Positions 32,935 to 40,801 of a stretch of DNA of 46,441 nt are shown in pieces (the first letter of the stretch is position 1; the number at the start of each line of letters is the position of its first letter). The translations under genes were made by a program, and so were the position numbers. The notes under the pieces were generated by a model. It was not told where the DNA came from and made no database searches. It worked only from the letters and a program-made list of their open reading frames with translations. Source of the stretch: Phycisphaerae bacterium (lineage in GTDB: Bacteria > Planctomycetota > Phycisphaerae > UBA1845 > UTPLA1); contig JAFGQA010000099.1 in the NCBI GenBank assembly GCA_016935885.1, positions 1-46,441 on the forward strand, given 5' to 3'.

Positions 32935-33350
32935 TTCATTCTTCGCCGGAACAGCCTGACGCCGTTGGAGAGGTCTTTCACGAGTATCAAGTCGCTTCCT
33001 GCGCCGGTTTGAGGGAGGAGGGCATCGCCGCGGAAGCACCCGACCACCCACTCGCGATCGATTGCATTGACAACGATCAGGGGCGCGAGCGCGTACTGCG
33101 TGGCATAAAAGGACATCTCCTGCTCGCGATCCCCGAAATGCTCGTCACCTGCGTAACCTACAACGCCATACGATGGCAGGCATTCCTTGACTTCCGCAAG
33201 ACGATCCTCGTGGCGAGTGATCTCGTCGGCGGCGAACAGGTCAGGATGTGATCGAAGCGTCCTGCTCAGCAGACGGATGTTCGAGATGAGGGCGACCAGC
33301 ACCAGAATGCCGACGGCGATCTTCGCTCGGATAGGACCATTAAGCTTCAT
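32931..33350 (-). CDS. Small single-pass membrane protein coupled to the GT39-like gene
   Basis: This 139-residue protein has one N-terminal membrane segment (AKIAVGILVLVALISNIRLL) and a soluble extracytoplasmic part: DEITRHEDRLAEVKECLPSY, GVVGYAGDEHFGDREQEMSF, YATQYALAPLIVV, and DREWVVGCFRGDALL. The pattern resembles small partners encoded next to planctomycete GT-C transferases; the function is unknown. The start is ATG 33350 (a TTG at 33353 is adjacent). The last codons overlap the next gene by 4 nt, supporting a two-gene operon and probably a physical partnership. Confidence 0.75.
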   Translation of the reverse strand: MKLNGPIRAKIAVGILVLVALISNIRLLSRTLRSHPDLFAADEITRHEDRLAEVKECLPSYGVVGYAGDEHFGDREQEMSFYATQYALAPLIVVNAIDREWVVGCFRGDALLPQTGAGSDLILVKDLSNGVRLFRRRMK

Positions 33351-33395
33351 CAATAGCAGGCCTCGGTGGCCAGGTCATAGGTCGAGGACCGACTC

Positions 33396-33424
33396 CGTAT
33401 ATGCGCGTGGCGGGCGCCTGTCAA
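33396..33424 (-). promoter_or_regulatory. Sigma-70-like promoter of the GT39-like operon
   Basis: On the minus strand a perfect TTGACA and a TATACG are separated by exactly 17 bp. The predicted transcript starts about 36-40 nt before ATG 33350. This is the closest match to a housekeeping promoter that I found in the window. Confidence 0.7.
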
Positions 33425-33584
33425 TGCGACGGTGAGGTGGGAGACCGGCCCACCGGATCGCGTGTTGCATAAACGCAACCAATGTGTTCGCGCGGCTGGT
33501 CCTTATGACACATCATCATGGAAGCGGATACGAATCACGCGTTCGAGGTAGTTGCGTAAGTGAAACCGCACGTGTGCCTTCGCG

Positions 33585-34019
33585 GGGCGGGAATCGCTCG
33601 AGCTGCTGATCTGCGATGGCCTGCCTGGCAATGGGTGCCCGGCCATCGCCTCACTGAGCGGCGCCGACGTCGTGTTGGTGGTCGTGGTAGAGCCGACTGT
33701 GTCGGGCATCCACGGTTTTGAGCGTGTGGTGAAGCTGGCGGACGACTTCGATACCACGGCGTTGGCCTGTGTGAACATGTGTGACATCAACGAGGAGGTG
33801 ACCTGCAAGATCGAAGGTCTGGCGGCCCGCCTTGGTGTGGAGGCCGTGGGCCGAATCCCATATGATGATGCGGTTGTAAAGGCCCAACTGTGCCGGACGC
33901 GTGTCGTGGAGAACACGAGAGGTGGGGCCGGTTTGGCAACTGGGGAACTCTGGAGCCAAGTCCTGGCGCGGTTCGATTCCGGTGCCGTTCAGCGTCGAGA
34001 CGAGCGCGTTGTGGAGTAG
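33585..34019 (+). pseudogene. 5'-truncated MinD/Mrp-superfamily ATPase (ferredoxin-linked type)
   Basis: The frame reads LLICDGLPGNGCPAIASLSG, ADVVLVVVVEPTVSGIHGFE, VNMCDINEEVTCKIEGLAAR, and LGVEAVGRIPYDDAVVKAQL. This is the C-terminal half of the MinD-type P-loop ATPases that carry a ferredoxin insert (consensus DGPPGIGCPVIAS and VTEPTVSGLHD). The P-loop, switch I and ferredoxin parts are absent: an in-frame TGA lies upstream near 33560 and no start codon precedes the conserved part. DGPPG has become DGLPG and two residues are inserted before EPT. The intact MBL-fold neighbour belongs to a family often clustered with such ATPases. Confidence 0.75.
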
Positions 34020-34095
34020 GAGTGTTCAGAACCTATCCCGAGACCGTGGCACGGGCGTCTCGCCGGTCTCGTGACAGGCGCCGAGGGACGTCATC

Positions 34096-34935
34096 ATGAT
34101 CAGCCAAGTTCGGATTACCGTCCTGGTGGAGAACACGGCCCGCGGCCGGGGGCTGCTCGCCGAACATGGCCTGGCGCTGTGGATCGAAGCGGACGGGCGG
34201 AAGATCCTGTTCGATACCGGTCAGGGCATGGCCCTGGCCCACAATGCGCAGTTGCTGGGCGTGGACCTGAACGCGGTGGACGACGTCATCCTGAGCCACG
34301 GGCACTACGATCACACCGGCGGACTTGACAGCGCATTGGAGGGCTCCCGCAAGCCGAATCTGTACGTCCACCCCGCTGCCTTTGACGCGAGGTCCGTCAG
34401 GCGCGAGGACGGAACCGGACGATCAGTCGGGGCCCCTGTGCGGGACGTGCATGAGTTGTATCGCGGCGCCGCCAACGTGATACTGACCAGTTCCCCGACG
34501 ATGGTGACGGATGGCGTTTGGGTAACCGGCGAGATCCCCCGACGCACCGACTTCGAGGACACGGGCGGGCCCTTCTATTTGGACGAGGCCTGCCAGGAGC
34601 CCGACCCGCTGCTGGACGACCAGGCTGCCTACCTCGAATCGCCCCGGGGCCTCGTGGTGTTGCTCGGTTGTTGCCATGCTGGCTTGGTCAACACGCTCGA
34701 TTACGTGGCTGAGTTGACGGGGCAGGATCTCATCCACGCGGTGCTGGGCGGAATGCATCTTCTGCGGGCGTCTGACGACCGGTTGTCGAAGTCTGGGGAG
34801 GCGTTGGAGCGATACGGTGTCCGGTGTATCGGACCGGCGCATTGTACCGGTCAGCGTGCAGCGTTGTTTCTATGGACACAGTTTCCGGCCCAGTGTGTTG
34901 AATGTACGGCAGGCGCTCGATTCACGTTTGGCTAA
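34096..34935 (+). CDS. MBL-fold metallo-hydrolase (COG1237-like)
   Basis: This 279-residue protein has the metallo-beta-lactamase motif ILSHGHYDHTGG (HxHxDH), an upstream KILFDTGQG strand, and downstream VVLLGCCHAGLVNTLDY, providing the next His ligand. IGPAHCTG near the C-terminus supplies the last His. The arrangement matches the COG1237 group related to dihydropterin-aminobenzene phosphate synthases, which bind two metal ions. Its substrate in bacteria is not established. The gene follows a decayed MinD-type ATPase, hinting at a once larger redox or metal-cofactor cluster. A structured repeat begins immediately after its stop codon. Confidence 0.88.
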   Translation: MISQVRITVLVENTARGRGLLAEHGLALWIEADGRKILFDTGQGMALAHNAQLLGVDLNAVDDVILSHGHYDHTGGLDSALEGSRKPNLYVHPAAFDARSVRREDGTGRSVGAPVRDVHELYRGAANVILTSSPTMVTDGVWVTGEIPRRTDFEDTGGPFYLDEACQEPDPLLDDQAAYLESPRGLVVLLGCCHAGLVNTLDYVAELTGQDLIHAVLGGMHLLRASDDRLSKSGEALERYGVRCIGPAHCTGQRAALFLWTQFPAQCVECTAGARFTFG

Positions 34936-35033
34936 CAGCCCGTGGTGAAAAGGAAAACGGCGGTTCGGAAACGCCGTTCCTGACCGTGAAAACCACCGGC
35001 GAGACGCCGGTGCCACAGTTTTGCCACGGGCTG
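34936..35033 (+). repeat. CAGCCCGTGG-bounded structured element, copy 3
   Basis: The best-preserved copy. Ends CAGCCCGTGGTGAAAA and TTTTGCCACGGGCTG pair; inside are GGCGGTTCGGAAACGCC and a REP hairpin at 34994-35016. It starts directly behind the stop of the MBL gene and lies in the open upstream frame of the TolC-like gene. Confidence 0.85.
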
Positions 35034-35126
35034 CTAAGAGTGCGTCCTAACACCCTTGTGGCACCGCCACGACGGCGGTGGATACGTGGGCGAGACGCGT
35101 GTGCCACAGAAACGCCAGGACGCCGT

Positions 35127-36692
35127 TTGTGCATCCTTCTACTGATCCTGTGCGTGAGCGCCGGTTGCAGGGGGAAGACGCCCTCGACGAAGCTGAGTGA
35201 CCGGCTTCAACTGCCGTCGCCTACCGCCGTGACAACCGTGCCGAGGGTCGAGCGGCTCAGTGTCGTGGACCAAGGCGAGAAGTACGTCTTGACGCCTCAA
35301 GCGCTGATCCCCATTGCGTTCAATCGGCAGCCCGACATCAAGTCCAGCTACCAGCGGTTCAAATCCGAGGAGGCCCGGTACGATTTCTTCTACACCTCTC
35401 ACGATTCGTTGACGCCGAAGCTCGGCATCTCGAACGAGTTCGACGAGCTTGAGTCGAAGTCGGAGTCCGACGTCCCGGGCGGGTCCGGTGTTGAGGTCGA
35501 GCGGGATCGCGATCACACTGCAAGACTGTCGGTCGAGAAGCGGTTCTTCGACACCACGCAGTTGGACCTCGGCCTCGGTTACCACTTGACGGACGAGAAC
35601 CAGGGGTACGGCGAGCAATCGTTTGCCTCCGCCAATCTGCGTTACCCGCTGTGGGCCTCCCGGGAGCGCCTGGAACGAACCAGCGAGGAGATTTTCCGTC
35701 GAAGCGAGCTTAACGACACGCAATTGGCCTTTATTCAAACGGTTCGGGCGCAATTGAGGGATGCGCTCTGGTATTACAGCACCGCCATATTCAATCGAAA
35801 GCTCAGGGAGGCCACGGCGTCCTGGGGGGAGCACTTGGAGGACCTGCTTCGGCAGCTTGATCAGGCGAAGGGGCATGACGCGGCGGCGGATCGGCGACGG
35901 ATACAGGCCGAGATCACGAGCACTCGGTCCAAGGAAAGCGGCTTCGCCACGTTTGTGAAGGTCAACACGGCCAGGCTCAAGTCGGCTTGTGGTCTGCCGT
36001 TTCACGCCCAGGTGGAGCTTGTTGACGTGCCCTTCGACCCATTTGAGGGGATGTCCCACGAGGAGTTGCTGCAACTGGGTATCGAGACGGATCCGGAAAT
36101 CGCCACGCTCCGCAACGCGATGAACAACTCGCAGGTGCAACTCGACCTGGCCCGCCGCGGCAAGTGGGACGTTGCCCTGCTGCTGGGCGGCCGGACGAAT
36201 CTGGAGGGCCGCGGCACTCATCGTGACACGTCCGACTGGTCGGTATCGATCGGCATGGAGGTCAGCGCCGTTGATGCCCGCGTCACAAGCAGCCTGATCC
36301 GCCAGGCACAGGCCGACATCGAGCGCTTTGGCGAGGCGATCTCCGCCAGGGAGAACGTCATTTTCGTCAACACGTTCGAACCACAGATCCGCAACAAGGA
36401 ACTCGCCGTGACCATGCAGGAACTGATCGAAAACCTTCCAAGGTACAAGGCAGACTATCAGGCCGGCTTGGCTGAATACAGGGCCGGTGACTTGAACATC
36501 GACGATCTGCTGCAGCGCCGCGAGGACGTCTACGCCCAGGAGGAGGAGATCGCCCGGCAGGCCTACTACATGGGCCTGAACGTGGCCGCCCTCTGCGCGG
36601 AGACGGGCAAGTTCTTTGAGTTGCTCAACGGCGAGGAGGTTGCCGAATCCGACACGCCCGTCGATGCGATGAAACCGCCGGCCGGGACATAG
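35127..36692 (+). CDS. TolC-family outer-membrane lipoprotein
   Basis: This protein of ~521 residues has a lipoprotein signal: LCILLLILCVSAGC with Cys as the probable lipidation site. The body is alpha-helical with TolC/OEP features: LTPQALIPIAFNRQPDIKSS, a beta-barrel-like middle (LDLGLGYHLTDENQGYGEQS), long helices of the coiled-coil barrel, and C-terminal YKADYQAGLAEYRAGDLNID then DLLQRREDVYAQEEEIARQA. It would form a trimeric outer-membrane channel for an efflux or type I secretion pump; no pump genes are nearby. The start is uncertain. The frame is open upstream through a REP-bearing element (TGETPVPQ is REP-encoded), and TTG 35127 with AGGA at 9 nt is the most plausible remaining start, but it lacks the basic n-region (RR lies just upstream). 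Confidence 0.85.
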   Translation: MCILLLILCVSAGCRGKTPSTKLSDRLQLPSPTAVTTVPRVERLSVVDQGEKYVLTPQALIPIAFNRQPDIKSSYQRFKSEEARYDFFYTSHDSLTPKLGISNEFDELESKSESDVPGGSGVEVERDRDHTARLSVEKRFFDTTQLDLGLGYHLTDENQGYGEQSFASANLRYPLWASRERLERTSEEIFRRSELNDTQLAFIQTVRAQLRDALWYYSTAIFNRKLREATASWGEHLEDLLRQLDQAKGHDAAADRRRIQAEITSTRSKESGFATFVKVNTARLKSACGLPFHAQVELVDVPFDPFEGMSHEELLQLGIETDPEIATLRNAMNNSQVQLDLARRGKWDVALLLGGRTNLEGRGTHRDTSDWSVSIGMEVSAVDARVTSSLIRQAQADIERFGEAISARENVIFVNTFEPQIRNKELAVTMQELIENLPRYKADYQAGLAEYRAGDLNIDDLLQRREDVYAQEEEIARQAYYMGLNVAALCAETGKFFELLNGEEVAESDTPVDAMKPPAGT

Positions 36693-36740
36693 GCCGTCGA
36701 CGTAGGATCACCACGAGCGGGACGGGTCCTTCACGACAGG

Positions 36741-37685
36741 TCAAACGATGAACGCCTTGTGACAGAGGGACTCCAACAAGTTCTCCAGAAGATCCACTGC
36801 GTTCACGGCGGTCAGAAGACTCACCTGCAACGATTTGTCGCCCCCGAGTGCGGGTTTGCACCGTCCTGCCTCGCGACCTTCGATCACGATGTCCAATCGC
36901 ATTCGCGTCTTGAGGAACAAGTCAGGCCAGATGATGCTCCCGGCGGCGACGGCGGCGTGGATGCGGCACTTGCCATAAGCCGGATCGTCGTCCTGCTCCA
37001 TCGGGTAGTGCAGCATCCTGGCAAGGACCTCGCCCGTTCGGTAGCCGCTCGCCGCGAGGTGGGCCACGTGCGACTCGTCCAGACAGACCAGCTTCGCTAC
37101 GTCCAACGGTGTCACCGTGATGGGTAGGCCCGATGTCAGCACCTTGGCGGCCGCCCGTGGGTCTCGATAGAAGTTGAACTCGGCGTGGGCGCCGGCATGA
37201 TCGGTTGGGCCGGCGTTGCCCGACGTCCAGACCGCACCGCCCGTCAGACAGATGTGCTTGATGTTCTTCGCCGCCCCAGGAAGCTCGTCCAGCACCGCGG
37301 CCAGGTTGGACAGCGGGCCCGTCGCCAGCACGGTCAATTCGCCGCCGGCCTGCTCGATCGTCCGTTCGTATAGCTGCTTGAAGTCCTCGGTCCCCCCCGG
37401 GTCATCGAGCGGCAGGCCGCATTCACCGAGACCGTCGCGGCCGAACAGTCCGCGCCGGTCGACCGGTTCACCGGGCGGATCGAGCCCGCGGCCGATCACG
37501 GGCAACGCCGGCGGGTCCAGCGCCTTGAGCAGCCCACCGATGTTCTTCATGACTTGATCGAGTTCGACATTCCCCCCAACGCCGACCAGCGCCCGGACAT
37601 CCAACGCCCCCGACGCCAACGCGAGGGACACCGCCACGGCATCATCGACCCCCATGTCCGTGTCGATCAGCAGCGGTGTTGCCAT
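36741..37685 (-). CDS. Inosine-uridine-type nucleoside hydrolase
   Basis: This 314-residue protein carries the calcium-binding signature LIDTDMGVDDA (D8, D10, D14, D15), the VLATGPLSNLAAVL strand and GGAVWTSGNAGP...AEFNFYRDP (N171). It would cleave the N-glycosidic bond of nucleosides to base and ribose for salvage. A departure is visible: the family has an Asp after the catalytic His (HDPLA-type), whereas here the segment reads RIHAAVAAG (H243, A244), losing one calcium ligand. The gene is divergent from galK with ~77 bp between the starts; no strong Shine-Dalgarno. Confidence 0.9.
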   Translation of the reverse strand: MATPLLIDTDMGVDDAVAVSLALASGALDVRALVGVGGNVELDQVMKNIGGLLKALDPPALPVIGRGLDPPGEPVDRRGLFGRDGLGECGLPLDDPGGTEDFKQLYERTIEQAGGELTVLATGPLSNLAAVLDELPGAAKNIKHICLTGGAVWTSGNAGPTDHAGAHAEFNFYRDPRAAAKVLTSGLPITVTPLDVAKLVCLDESHVAHLAASGYRTGEVLARMLHYPMEQDDDPAYGKCRIHAAVAAGSIIWPDLFLKTRMRLDIVIEGREAGRCKPALGGDKSLQVSLLTAVNAVDLLENLLESLCHKAFIV

Positions 37686-37762
37686 GGCCCGTCACGCTTC
37701 TTGACGCTCACCAGGGGATTTCTGTAGATTCCAGGATCTTCATTATCAATCGAGGCTTTCCA

Positions 37763-39121
37763 TTGGTCAACGTGGAATCACTGCTGTCCGGCTATCGTCG
37801 GCGGTTTGATGGGGCTGAGCCGACGGTGTGCGTCCGTGCGCCAGGTCGCGTCAACCTGATCGGCGAGCATGTCGACTACAACGACGGCCTGGTGCTGCCC
37901 ATCGCAATCGACCGCGCCGTGTATGGCGTCGCCGGGCCCGCTGAAGAAGACGCGATATCTGTCTTCAGTGCGTCGATCGACGAGACAGCGAAGTTCGACC
38001 TGGAGCCCCTACCGAGGCCGTTGCGCCAACACGGCCGCCTCAGTGGCGCAGAACCTGGATGGCACCGTTGTCTCGGCGGGGGCGACTCGGGCGAGACATC
38101 CGTGCCGCCGTGTGATGGCGACACAGGCGAGACGCCTGCGCCACAGTCTTGGGGTGAACTTCCCCGGGATGGGCCCGCACGCCTGCGCGACGACCGACGG
38201 CCGAGTGCACCAGGCTGGGACGCCTATCCCCGTGGGGTGGCGTCGGAATTGGCCGGCGCAGGCGTGCGATTGGCAGGCACACGGATCTACCTGGACAGCG
38301 ATCTGCCCATCGGGGCCGGTCTGTCGAGCAGCGCGGCATTGGAAGTCGCCGTGGCGCTGGCCCTGCTTTCGGTGGCAGCGGCAACACTGTCACGACGTCA
38401 ACTGGCTCACGTTTGCCGCCTTGCCGAGCACCGATACGCCGGTGTGCCGTGCGGCATCATGGACCAGTTCGTCTGCGCCATGGCCGTCGCCGGTGGCGCG
38501 ATGCTATTGGATTGCCGTGATGAACACACGAGACACATCCCGTGGCCCGACCGCGACGCCACTGTCTTGATCGTTGACAGCCAGTGCCGACACAAGCTCG
38601 CTGACGGAGCCTACGCCGATCGCGTCCGCGCGTGCTCGATGGCCGCCGACCGGCTCCGCGCGGTGGATCCGTCCGTTCGATCCTTGCGTGACGTCAACTT
38701 ACGCCAGCTCGTCGAGCAACAATCTTCGATGGAAGCCCCGATCTTCCGCCGCGCCCGACACGTGGTCACCGAAATCCAGCGCACGCGTGACGCCGCCGAG
38801 GCGCTGCAGCGGGGCGATTTCGCGGCGTTCGGCCGAGCCATGAACGCAAGCCACGACTCGCTTCGCGACGACTACGAGGTCTCCTCGCCGCAGCTTGACG
38901 GCCTGGTGGAAGTTGTACGTGGTGTGCCAGGCGTCTTTGGGGCGAGGATGACCGGGGCGGGCTTCGGCGGCTGCGTCGTGGCCGTCGCTCCGCGCGATGC
39001 CGTGCCGCACGTCGAATCCGCAGTCAGAAAACGCTACGATACAAAATATGGCGTTACGGCGCAGGTGATGGTCACGCATCCTTGCGAGGGCGCAACAACC
39101 ACAAGACTGGCTGATTCGTGA
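37763..39121 (+). CDS. galK: Galactokinase with an in-frame REP insertion
   Basis: Galactokinase phosphorylates galactose at C1 (Leloir pathway, cytoplasm). Signatures: GRVNLIGEHVDYNDGLVLPI (residues 28-47), the GHMP ATP-binding LPIGAGLSSSAALEVA (181-196), GVPCGIMDQF with the catalytic Asp, and GARMTGAGFGGCVVA. TTG 37763 with GAGG at 7 nt gives 452 residues, longer than the usual 350-400. Residues ~95-150, just before GWDAYPRGV, are foreign: two REP palindromes (38061-38144) translated as SGETSVPP and TGETPAPQ plus flanking low-complexity sequence, with the frame maintained. The loop before the conserved Trp-x-x-Tyr helix is a tolerant site. The gene overlaps trpD by 4 nt (GTGA). Confidence 0.93.
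   Translation: MVNVESLLSGYRRRFDGAEPTVCVRAPGRVNLIGEHVDYNDGLVLPIAIDRAVYGVAGPAEEDAISVFSASIDETAKFDLEPLPRPLRQHGRLSGAEPGWHRCLGGGDSGETSVPPCDGDTGETPAPQSWGELPRDGPARLRDDRRPSAPGWDAYPRGVASELAGAGVRLAGTRIYLDSDLPIGAGLSSSAALEVAVALALLSVAAATLSRRQLAHVCRLAEHRYAGVPCGIMDQFVCAMAVAGGAMLLDCRDEHTRHIPWPDRDATVLIVDSQCRHKLADGAYADRVRACSMAADRLRAVDPSVRSLRDVNLRQLVEQQSSMEAPIFRRARHVVTEIQRTRDAAEALQRGDFAAFGRAMNASHDSLRDDYEVSSPQLDGLVEVVRGVPGVFGARMTGAGFGGCVVAVAPRDAVPHVESAVRKRYDTKYGVTAQVMVTHPCEGATTTRLADS
38061..38144 (+). repeat. REP pair inserted within galK
   Basis: Two imperfect REP units in the same orientation: TCGGGCGAGACATCCGTGCC near 38088 and ACAGGCGAGACGCCTGCGCC ending at 38144. The second keeps a complete stem around AGGCG-AGA-CGCCT and the GCCAC tag. 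Stems differ from the leuS REP but the AGA loop and tag are shared. Confidence 0.75.
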
Positions 39122-40143
39122 ACGACCGCACAGACAAGTTGACCGACATCGTTGTCCAAGGCGGCGATTTGACCCGCGAGCAGACCGCCCAGGTCTTCAC
39201 GGAGATCATGTCCGGCCGGCTCACCGACGGCCAGATCGAACGATTCCTCGCCGCGATGGCAGACAAGGGCGAGAGCGTCGAGGAGATCGTGGGCGCCGCC
39301 GAGGTCATGCGACGGCACGTCACGCCCGTCGCTTGCGACGACCCGAGCGCCGTCGACACGTGTGGCACGGGGGGCGACGGCATCAGCACGTTCAACGTCT
39401 CGACCGCTGCTGCTGTCGTGGCCGCCGGCGCAGGGGCTCGCGTCGCCAAACACGGCAACCGTACGAACACCCGTAAGAGCGGCTCGGCCGAAGTCTTGCA
39501 GGCCCTCGGCGTGAACATCGACGCCCCGCCGCAGGTCGTTGCGCGTTGCATTCGCGAGGCGAGGATCGGCTTCTTGTACGCCGCTAAGCTGCACCCCGCG
39601 ATGGCGCACGCGGCGGCGGCCCGACGGAAGCTCGCCCGGCGGACTCTCTTTAATATCCTCGGCCCGCTGACCAACCCCGCCGGCGTTCGGCGGCAGGTCA
39701 TCGGCGTAGCGAGCGATGAGCTAATCGAGGAAATCGCCCGGGCCCTGCAACGGCTCGGTGCCGTTCATGCCTTTGTCGTTCACGGCCACGACGGCCTGTG
39801 CGACCTGACCGTCACCGGTCCGAGCAGCTATGCGGAACTCCGAGACGGTCAGCTTCTCCGCCGGACGATCACGCCGGAGGAACTCGGCCTGAAGACCGGT
39901 CCCCTTGACGCCTTACGAGTTGACAGCCCCGCCGAAAGCGCCGCCGCCATTCGGGCAATCCTCGCCGGTGAAGCGGGACCGCGACGCGACCACACACTGC
40001 TCAACGCCGCGGCGACCTTGGCGGCCGCCGGCGTTGCGAGCGACCTTCACGATGGCGTCCGACGCGCCGCCGCCGCCATCGACGCCGGTGCCGCCGCCGC
40101 GGCACTCGACAGGCTCATCACGATCACGGGGGCACCGGAATGA
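39118..40143 (+). CDS. trpD: Anthranilate phosphoribosyltransferase
   Basis: This 341-residue enzyme of tryptophan biosynthesis attaches phosphoribosyl from PRPP to anthranilate. It shows DTCGTGGDGISTFNVST (PRPP binding), VAKHGNRTNTRKSGSAEVLQ, FLYAAKLHPAMAHA and RRTLFNILGPLTNPAG. The usual GNR(A/S)-SS stretch reads NRTNTRKSGS, a mild variant also seen in diverged homologues. The start is GTG 39118 inside the galK stop (GTGA overlap) and the stop overlaps the next ATG (ATGA), so galK, trpD and the zinc-ribbon gene are translationally coupled. No other trp genes are in the window. Confidence 0.95.
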   Translation: MNDRTDKLTDIVVQGGDLTREQTAQVFTEIMSGRLTDGQIERFLAAMADKGESVEEIVGAAEVMRRHVTPVACDDPSAVDTCGTGGDGISTFNVSTAAAVVAAGAGARVAKHGNRTNTRKSGSAEVLQALGVNIDAPPQVVARCIREARIGFLYAAKLHPAMAHAAAARRKLARRTLFNILGPLTNPAGVRRQVIGVASDELIEEIARALQRLGAVHAFVVHGHDGLCDLTVTGPSSYAELRDGQLLRRTITPEELGLKTGPLDALRVDSPAESAAAIRAILAGEAGPRRDHTLLNAAATLAAAGVASDLHDGVRRAAAAIDAGAAAAALDRLITITGAPE

Positions 40144-40442
40144 TTCGTTATCGTTGCGACGGCTGCGGCCTGGACTTGGAATCCAACGGGGCGAATCACT
40201 ACATCCTCAAGATCGAGGCGTTCGCCGCCGCCGGCAAGCTTGAATTCACCCAGCAGGACCTGAATCGCGATCACGAGGCCGAGATCCGCCGTGTGATCGC
40301 GGACCTCAAAAACCACTCACCGGACGACATCGAGGATCAGGTCTATCGATCGTTGCGGTACGACCTTTGCCCCGCCTGTCACCGCAGGTTCCTGGCCTTG
40401 CCACTGGCTGGACTGAGTCAACCACATACGGCGGGTGAATGA
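40140..40442 (+). CDS. Small zinc-ribbon protein, unknown function
   Basis: This 100-residue protein has N-terminal YRCDGCGLDL and C-terminal LCPACHRRFL, giving a probable four-Cys zinc site formed by distant CxxC pairs. Between them is a charged helical region (EIRRVIADLKNHSPDDIEDQ). It starts with an ATG overlapping the trpD stop and is the third gene of a coupled operon. I cannot assign a function; it may be a planctomycete-specific adaptor or RNA/DNA-binding ribbon. Confidence 0.72.
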   Translation: MIRYRCDGCGLDLESNGANHYILKIEAFAAAGKLEFTQQDLNRDHEAEIRRVIADLKNHSPDDIEDQVYRSLRYDLCPACHRRFLALPLAGLSQPHTAGE

Positions 40443-40801
40443 CAGACGCCTCGCGTGTGTTGGATTCTCAAACTGACGGATTTGCCTTCGGCATTCTCGA
40501 TAACTCCAAAGGCCCGTGGGCTTGAAGCCCGCGCGGCCGCTGGGCGCCACTGCCGTGTCAGCAGCGCTCAGTCCCACCAAGCCGCTCGGGTGGGAGGCAC
40601 TGCTGGCGGAGCGGTGGCACACGGGGGCCAACTTCAATTTGGCGATTCGGGTCCGTCTCCCAGTAGTCCGTGTTGCGGTCTCGTGCTTGTAGCTGGTTGC
40701 CGCCCAGTGGGCTACAATCGCCCTCGTCGTTGGCCCACCGCCAGGCAGCCGCCCGGTTGGTCGTGCCCCCACGGGGCCACCGTCAAGAAGGAGACTCCAC
40801 A
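40443..40801. other. Intergenic region with GGGCTT-type hairpins
   Basis: No gene is evident. Hairpins include CGTGGGCTTGAAGCCCGCG near 40515 and a nested palindrome with CCCACC...GGTGGG near 40575-40595. A GGGCTTCAGCCC hairpin related to the first recurs at ~41565 after the EF-hand gene. A TACAAT at 40713-40718 could be a -10 element for that gene but no good -35 is positioned. Confidence 0.45.
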
